Below are positions 60,380-64,000 of a DNA stretch of 64,000 bases, piece by piece (positions within the stretch are counted from its first letter, which is position 1; each line of letters begins with the position of its first letter). The notes below the pieces were generated by a model, which had not been told where the DNA came from, searched no databases, and saw only the letters and a list, made by a program, of their open reading frames with translations. This stretch comes from Bacteroides eggerthii (GTDB lineage Bacteria > Bacteroidota > Bacteroidia > Bacteroidales > Bacteroidaceae). Location: the NCBI RefSeq assembly GCF_025146565.1, contig NZ_CP102258.1:930001-994000 (forward strand), read 5' to 3'. Made by a program: the position numbers and the translations under genes.

Positions 60380-61396
60380 CTAATTTAGCATTAGACTCAT
60401 ATAGGGGTGTAATGGCGATAATATTTTCTCGGCAAGCTCGCCGATAGTGAGTGCCAAATGCCTGCCCGGCAGACGTTTGGCACTACTCATACATTTACCG
60501 TTGTTCAGGTAATAGTAGCCGCTGTTGGTACTGAGTTGCTGGTCGGTAAGGGCAATGCTCATTTCCAGTTCCGGATGTCCGGCGGCATATTGTTGCAGTA
60601 TTTCTTTGGCATTGATGATGCGTGCCATGCCCAGTGGTTGCAGGCCTTCTTGTTCTTCTGCCGGCGGGGCGGATACTTGAATGGACGGGATGTGCAACAG
60701 TTTGCAAATACGTTGTAGTAATAATGTACGTATATCGGGTGTCTCCGCAACGATTTCCCCTACGTGCCAAACGCTTCCTGCCGGATATGCAATGGCTAAT
60801 GCCAAGATTCTGCCACTTTGATTTAGTGTGTAAACATGCCCTTTGCTTAGTTGCAAATCAGAAAGAATAACTCGAAAGTCTGTTTCGGTATGTTGGATGC
60901 AATAAGGCCGTTCTCTCATTTTCCGGTTTAAGTAACTGTATATGTCTTCCTGATAGTCGTTGGCTTTTTCCAAAACAACCGTTTCGTTGGAGTTGGTCTT
61001 GTCCGAAGCGGTAAAGGTGGTGGAGGCATATTTAAATACAGGTGCATAGCCGGTACCGGCATAATAGTCGAATAGCCAGGGCTCTGCCGGAATCAGAGTG
61101 GAAACGGCGACTCCGTTCTGTTGCATGCGGGCAAATGCCTGTGATAGAAGTTCGCGCATAGCTCCACGATTCCGGTAGTCGGGATGTGTACAAGCTCCCG
61201 ACACATAGCCTGTACTGATCTCTTTCCCTCCGAAAGTCATGGGATAGGGCAGTATTTGCAGGGCGGCAATCACCTCCTCACCACTTTGAATGGCGATGTT
61301 AACTTCATTGTTGTAGCGCAGGCGGAAGTACATCTCTGTAAATTCGTTGCTGTCGTTAAAACAAAGTTTCCATAACTTCTTTACCTGTTCCCGCAT
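60380..61396 (-). CDS. GNAT-family N-acetyltransferase (Eis-like layout)
   Basis: This is a cytoplasmic acetyltransferase of 338 residues. The acetyl-CoA loop lies in STGYVSGACTHPDYRNRGAMRELLSQAFARMQQNGVAVSTLIPAEPWLFDYYAGTGYAPVF, where the HPDYRNRGAM segment is the pyrophosphate-binding motif A. The long C-terminal part (residues 170-338) contains a second GNAT-like half and an SCP2-like end (GYYYLNNGKCMSSAKRLPG), the layout of Eis-type acetyltransferases. Eis of mycobacteria acetylates aminoglycosides, but the substrate here is unknown. It converges on tldE with a 4-bp gap and starts 62 bp after a second GNAT-fold gene on its own strand. Confidence 0.85.
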   Translation of the reverse strand: MREQVKKLWKLCFNDSNEFTEMYFRLRYNNEVNIAIQSGEEVIAALQILPYPMTFGGKEISTGYVSGACTHPDYRNRGAMRELLSQAFARMQQNGVAVSTLIPAEPWLFDYYAGTGYAPVFKYASTTFTASDKTNSNETVVLEKANDYQEDIYSYLNRKMRERPYCIQHTETDFRVILSDLQLSKGHVYTLNQSGRILALAIAYPAGSVWHVGEIVAETPDIRTLLLQRICKLLHIPSIQVSAPPAEEQEGLQPLGMARIINAKEILQQYAAGHPELEMSIALTDQQLSTNSGYYYLNNGKCMSSAKRLPGRHLALTIGELAEKILSPLHPYMSLMLN

Positions 61397-61458
61397 CTTT
61401 TCATTCCTCTGTCATCACATTGTATACTTCACTATAACTTAGCGCTTATCCTATCGTA

Positions 61459-62373
61459 TTACCACTTGAAAGCCCCTACCGGCCGTTCCTTTAAGCAAGC
61501 CATATACTTTTCAAGGATTATGGCGGGTTGGTAAGATAGTTTTGCTTTTCGTAATCCTTCAATCCCCAAATCCTCTTCCCGGTTGATGTAGATATATTGT
61601 TCCGGAATATGGTTGGCAAACTCATAATTAATCATGGCATAAGCACCGTCTATATTGGTATCAGCTTTCTCTACATGCACTCCAAATGTGTTTTGGTTGA
61701 TAGGCATGCCGAAGGTAAAGGCTGCGATTTTGTCTTCTACATGAAGGATGCCGCCGGTCAGTCCCAATGCATCAAAATTATGAAGAGCGTATATCAGTGC
61801 ACGACGCTCGTTGCCGGTTCCCTCATGCTGGTCACAGTTATTTGCTTTACACCATTCTGCTTCCAAATCAAGGCACTCTTGAATACGGTCGGCAGTTATC
61901 GGGGTGTATTTATAATTATATGTTTTCCTGAATTTGTTGACATGATTCCGCTTTGCCTGGAATTTCTTGCCGGATAGGGTGGCAAGGTCAGAGCGCAGGT
62001 ATATATAGTCGGCGTAATCTCTGTCTGCTGTGAACTGGAATTTGCCGGGCATAAAAGTTTCTAATTCGGCGCACATTCCGGCGCAGATACCCAACAGGCA
62101 AAAGGGTTCGCCTTCCCGGTTGGCATCTTCTATCAGTGCGTTCAGTACCTTGTTTAAATCGCCGTTGCCGATAGGCATCATATATACAAGCTCTCCTTCG
62201 GCCCAAAATTTCAATAACAGGAAACCGTCCATAACAGCGAATTTCGTATTATATAAAAAACGCCAACTGCATAAGTTGGAAAATGACAGATCACAGTTCT
62301 GTCGTGGGCTATTCAGGGTAAAGGAAGTTATAAGTTCTTTGTCTTCTAGTTCAATATCTTTAAATTGAATCAT
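61459..62373 (-). CDS. DUF2156 (GNAT-fold, MprF-C-like) protein
   Basis: This is a cytoplasmic protein of 304 residues of the DUF2156 family, a double-GNAT fold related to the C-terminal aminoacyl-transferase part of MprF. The N-terminal segment NSPRQNCDLSFSNLCSWRFLYNTKFAVMDGFLLLKFW and the middle SGKKFQAKRNHVNKFRKTYNYKYTPIT are typical. VHVEKADTNIDGAYAMINYEFANHIPEQYIYINREEDLGIEGLRKAKLSYQP is the conserved C-terminal signature. No membrane spans are present, so it is not a full MprF flippase-synthase. It has a TATTTTTG box at 62406-62413 and may be co-transcribed with the GNAT gene 62 bp downstream. Function unknown. Confidence 0.85.
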   Translation of the reverse strand: MIQFKDIELEDKELITSFTLNSPRQNCDLSFSNLCSWRFLYNTKFAVMDGFLLLKFWAEGELVYMMPIGNGDLNKVLNALIEDANREGEPFCLLGICAGMCAELETFMPGKFQFTADRDYADYIYLRSDLATLSGKKFQAKRNHVNKFRKTYNYKYTPITADRIQECLDLEAEWCKANNCDQHEGTGNERRALIYALHNFDALGLTGGILHVEDKIAAFTFGMPINQNTFGVHVEKADTNIDGAYAMINYEFANHIPEQYIYINREEDLGIEGLRKAKLSYQPAIILEKYMACLKERPVGAFKW

Positions 62374-62405
62374 ACGTTATCTCTATTGGTTTAAGAATAT
62401 AATAA

Positions 62406-62413
62406 CAAAAATA
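62406..62413 (-). promoter_or_regulatory. TAnnTTTG promoter box for the DUF2156 gene
   Basis: TATTTTTG on the minus strand, 33 bp upstream of the ATG at 62373. Confidence 0.55.
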
Positions 62414-62424
62414 GGATGATTTTG

Positions 62425-63120
62425 TTAGAGCAGCCCTAACAATCGCAAAATTGTTGGCGTTAATAAAGCTGTGAGAATCCCGTTAAGTGTAAGTCCGAGG
62501 CTGGCAAATGCACCGTATTTACTACTGATGTCCATTGCTGCCGATGTACCGACCGCATGTGCGGCAGCTCCCAAGGAGAGACCCTGTGCCATGGGACTTC
62601 CGATGTGGGTGATTTTCATGGTTTTAAACCCTAATATTCCACCCAGCAGACCAACGCAAACCACTACGGCGGCAGTCAGTGCAGGGATGCCTCCTATCGA
62701 CTTCGTAACTTCCATGGCTATCGGGGTGGTTACGGATTTGGGGGCTAATGAATAAATAATCTCGTCGGACGCTCCCATCAACTTGGCTATCAGAACTACG
62801 GAAATAACTCCTACAATGCATCCCGCCAGTTGTGAAAGCAGAATAGGCAACAACTGTTTCCTGATAGTTTCCAGTTGCAGATACAAAGGTACACCTAATG
62901 CGACTACCGCCGGTTTGAGCCAGAATTCAATCAGATACCCTCCTTTATTATATGTGTCGTAACTGATATTCGCCATCTTCAGGAAAATAATGAGTATGGC
63001 GATGGTCAGCAGAATGGGATTCAGCAACATGATTCCTGTCTTCTTTTGAAGCAGCTTGGCTAAGAAGAATATCCCGAAAGTAATAGCCAGCAGGAAGAAT
63101 TCGTTTTCCAGAAAGTTCAT
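62425..63120 (-). CDS. lrgB: LrgB/CidB-family membrane protein
   Basis: This is an inner-membrane protein of 231 residues with about seven spans. The LrgB signature is complete: FWLKPAVVALGVPLYLQLETIRKQLLPIL, then LAPKSVTTPIAMEVTKSIGGIPALTAAVVVCVGLLGGILG, then GSPMAQGLSLGAAAHAVGTSAAMDIS. LrgA/LrgB and CidA/CidB were described as holin-antiholin-like regulators of murein hydrolase release. In Bacillus a related pair is involved in pyruvate transport. Its start overlaps the lrgA stop by 4 bp (ATGA), so translation is coupled. Confidence 0.93.
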   Translation of the reverse strand: MNFLENEFFLLAITFGIFFLAKLLQKKTGIMLLNPILLTIAILIIFLKMANISYDTYNKGGYLIEFWLKPAVVALGVPLYLQLETIRKQLLPILLSQLAGCIVGVISVVLIAKLMGASDEIIYSLAPKSVTTPIAMEVTKSIGGIPALTAAVVVCVGLLGGILGFKTMKITHIGSPMAQGLSLGAAAHAVGTSAAMDISSKYGAFASLGLTLNGILTALLTPTILRLLGLL

Positions 63121-63455
63121 TTGATTTTACGCGTTAGTTGGTGAACCCACCCGGTAACAACAAGCACCAATAGAGTGCTGATTAACGATGCGGTGACAAT
63201 GGGCCAGAATTCGGCGGCAATAATATCAAAATAAAGCATAAGGGCCACACCGGGCGGAATGAAGAAAAAGCCCAGGTTGGCTACTAAAAAATCGGACATC
63301 CCCTGCACCCAGTGCAGTTTTATCCAACCTAATTTTAAGAAAAGGGTGAGCAGCAGCATGCCGATGATGCTGGAGGGGAGTTTGATATCCGTTAAGAATA
63401 CAATCAATTCACCTAAGGCCAGACATCCGAAAAGAATAGCGCATTGACGGATCAT
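63117..63455 (-). CDS. lrgA: LrgA/CidA-family membrane protein
   Basis: This is a small holin-like inner-membrane protein of 112 residues with four spans. GCLALGELIVFLTDIKLPSSIIGMLLLTLFLKLGWIKLHWVQGMSDFLVANLGFFFIPPGVALMLYFDII contains the conserved P-S-S-I-I-G-M and F-F-I-P-P-G-V motifs of the family. The pair LrgA-LrgB affects autolysis or pyruvate/acetate traffic depending on species. The gene is divergent from pta across a 232-bp gap and has a TAACTTTG box at 63508-63515. Confidence 0.93.
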   Translation of the reverse strand: MIRQCAILFGCLALGELIVFLTDIKLPSSIIGMLLLTLFLKLGWIKLHWVQGMSDFLVANLGFFFIPPGVALMLYFDIIAAEFWPIVTASLISTLLVLVVTGWVHQLTRKIK

Positions 63456-63507
63456 AATACCTGATTATTAAATAATACCTACCTAATTGAAAACTAGGAA
63501 AACGCTG

Positions 63508-63515
63508 CAAAGTTA
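63508..63515 (-). promoter_or_regulatory. TAnnTTTG promoter box for lrgAB
   Basis: TAACTTTG on the minus strand, 53 bp upstream of the lrgA ATG at 63455. Confidence 0.5.
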
Positions 63516-63631
63516 GCTATTTGAAATGAGGAACTATACCGTAAATCATCTGTTAGTGTTAAATATTATAATAATTCTCGTTTGGTATGGAAAAAGGCTT
63601 AGAATTGCAATGTGGATATTGCAAAATTGTG

Positions 63632-63639
63632 TACTTTTG
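63632..63639 (+). promoter_or_regulatory. TAnnTTTG promoter box for pta
   Basis: TACTTTTG, 49 bp upstream of the pta ATG at 63688. Confidence 0.6.
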
Positions 63640-63687
63640 CGCAGTGAATAACACGAACTACCGATTCTTATACACAATTAAAATATC

Positions 63688-64000
63688 ATGCAAAGATTAA
63701 TTAATGAAATTTTAGAGCGTGCGAAAGCCGATCGCCAACGCATTGTTCTTCCTGAAGGTACGGAAGAACGCACATTGAAAGCTGCCAATCAAATTTTGAC
63801 AGACGGTATTGCAGACCTCATTCTTTTGGGCAATCCTGCTGAAATCAACGCTTGCGCAACAGAGTGGGGACTTGGTAATATTTCCAAGGCTACTATTATT
63901 GATCCGGAGAACAATCCGAAGCAGGAAGAATATGCACAGCTGCTGTTCGAACTGCGTAAGAAAAAAGGCATGACTATTGAAGAAGCCCGCAAATTGGTTA
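63688..64000 (+). CDS. pta: Phosphate acetyltransferase, N-terminal part (3' end outside window)
   Basis: The first 104 codons of Pta, which converts acetyl-CoA and phosphate to acetyl phosphate for ATP production by acetate kinase. The start MQRLINEILERAKADRQRIVLPEGTEERTLKAANQI is the conserved N-terminus of the PTA_PTB family. LTDGIADLILLGNPAEINACATEWGL and LRKKKGMTIEEARKLV continue the pattern seen in short, single-domain bacterial Pta enzymes. The frame is open to the last base, so the gene continues beyond the window. It has its own promoter and is divergent from lrgAB. The acetate kinase gene is expected downstream but not visible. Confidence 0.93.
   Translation, partial: MQRLINEILERAKADRQRIVLPEGTEERTLKAANQILTDGIADLILLGNPAEINACATEWGLGNISKATIIDPENNPKQEEYAQLLFELRKKKGMTIEEARKLV

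Noticed and set aside
1..64000. tRNA, rRNA or riboswitch genes
   Set aside because: Reading the intergenic gaps on both strands gave no cloverleaf, rRNA or known riboswitch core that I could support; a covariance-model search would be needed to exclude small RNAs.

Overview
The window looks like chromosomal DNA from a Bacteroides species or a close Bacteroidaceae relative. It carries three SusC/SusD-type outer-membrane pairs, many Cys-anchored lipoproteins, TAnnTTTG promoter boxes in place of E. coli-type -10 boxes, weak Shine-Dalgarno signals, and Bacteroidetes-only families such as DUF4922 and golvesin-type amidases. Species assignment is not possible from sequence reading alone.

Region 1 (1-7457) is the tail of a polysaccharide utilisation locus: the C-terminal part of a SusC receptor, its SusD partner, a decayed IS3-family element, two secreted GH43 glycosidases on the opposite strand, and a small flavoprotein. 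Region 2 (7782-10086) holds glycyl-tRNA synthetase and an FKBP-type lipoprotein.

Region 3 (10179-46562) is the most interesting part. A 15-gene, same-strand array runs leftwards from a TATCTTTG box at 31149-31156 to a terminator at 10111-10143. It encodes two NamZ-like (DUF1343) exo-muramidases, a sodium-solute symporter, an amidase/golvesin protein, a metallophosphoesterase/PQQ-propeller protein, a glycosyltransferase, a DUF4922 protein, a SpoIID-like protein, an AmpG-like permease, a D-lactate-dehydrogenase-like flavo-iron-sulfur protein, a NagX/DUF5009 membrane protein, a BadF-type amino-sugar kinase, MurQ etherase and an SGNH esterase. Upstream of it lie two divergent SusCD pairs, which flank a second BadF-type kinase. 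The right-hand pair continues into a lipoprotein of unknown function and a GHL10 (DigH/YddW-like) glycosidase. Taken together this reads as a peptidoglycan-glycan salvage system. Peptides are stripped, denuded glycan is cut and imported, MurNAc is released and phosphorylated, MurQ splits it to GlcNAc-6-P and D-lactate, and the D-lactate is oxidised inside the same operon. The joint function is inferred; the family calls are read from the sequences.

Region 4 (46682-64000) is mainly housekeeping: asd, a CPA2 antiporter, a TcdA-like dehydratase, a LolD-like ABC ATPase, an HhH protein, an NSS symporter, VanZ, murF, folP-cdaA, a TldD/TldE pair, two GNAT-fold proteins, lrgAB, and the start of pta running off the end. 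Structural signals of note are inverted homologous leaders in front of the two divergent susC genes, a 30-bp perfect palindrome, and a dispersed TTCAGTATACGACTGAA repeat that forms an 18-bp hairpin before tldD. I saw no tRNA, rRNA or CRISPR array.
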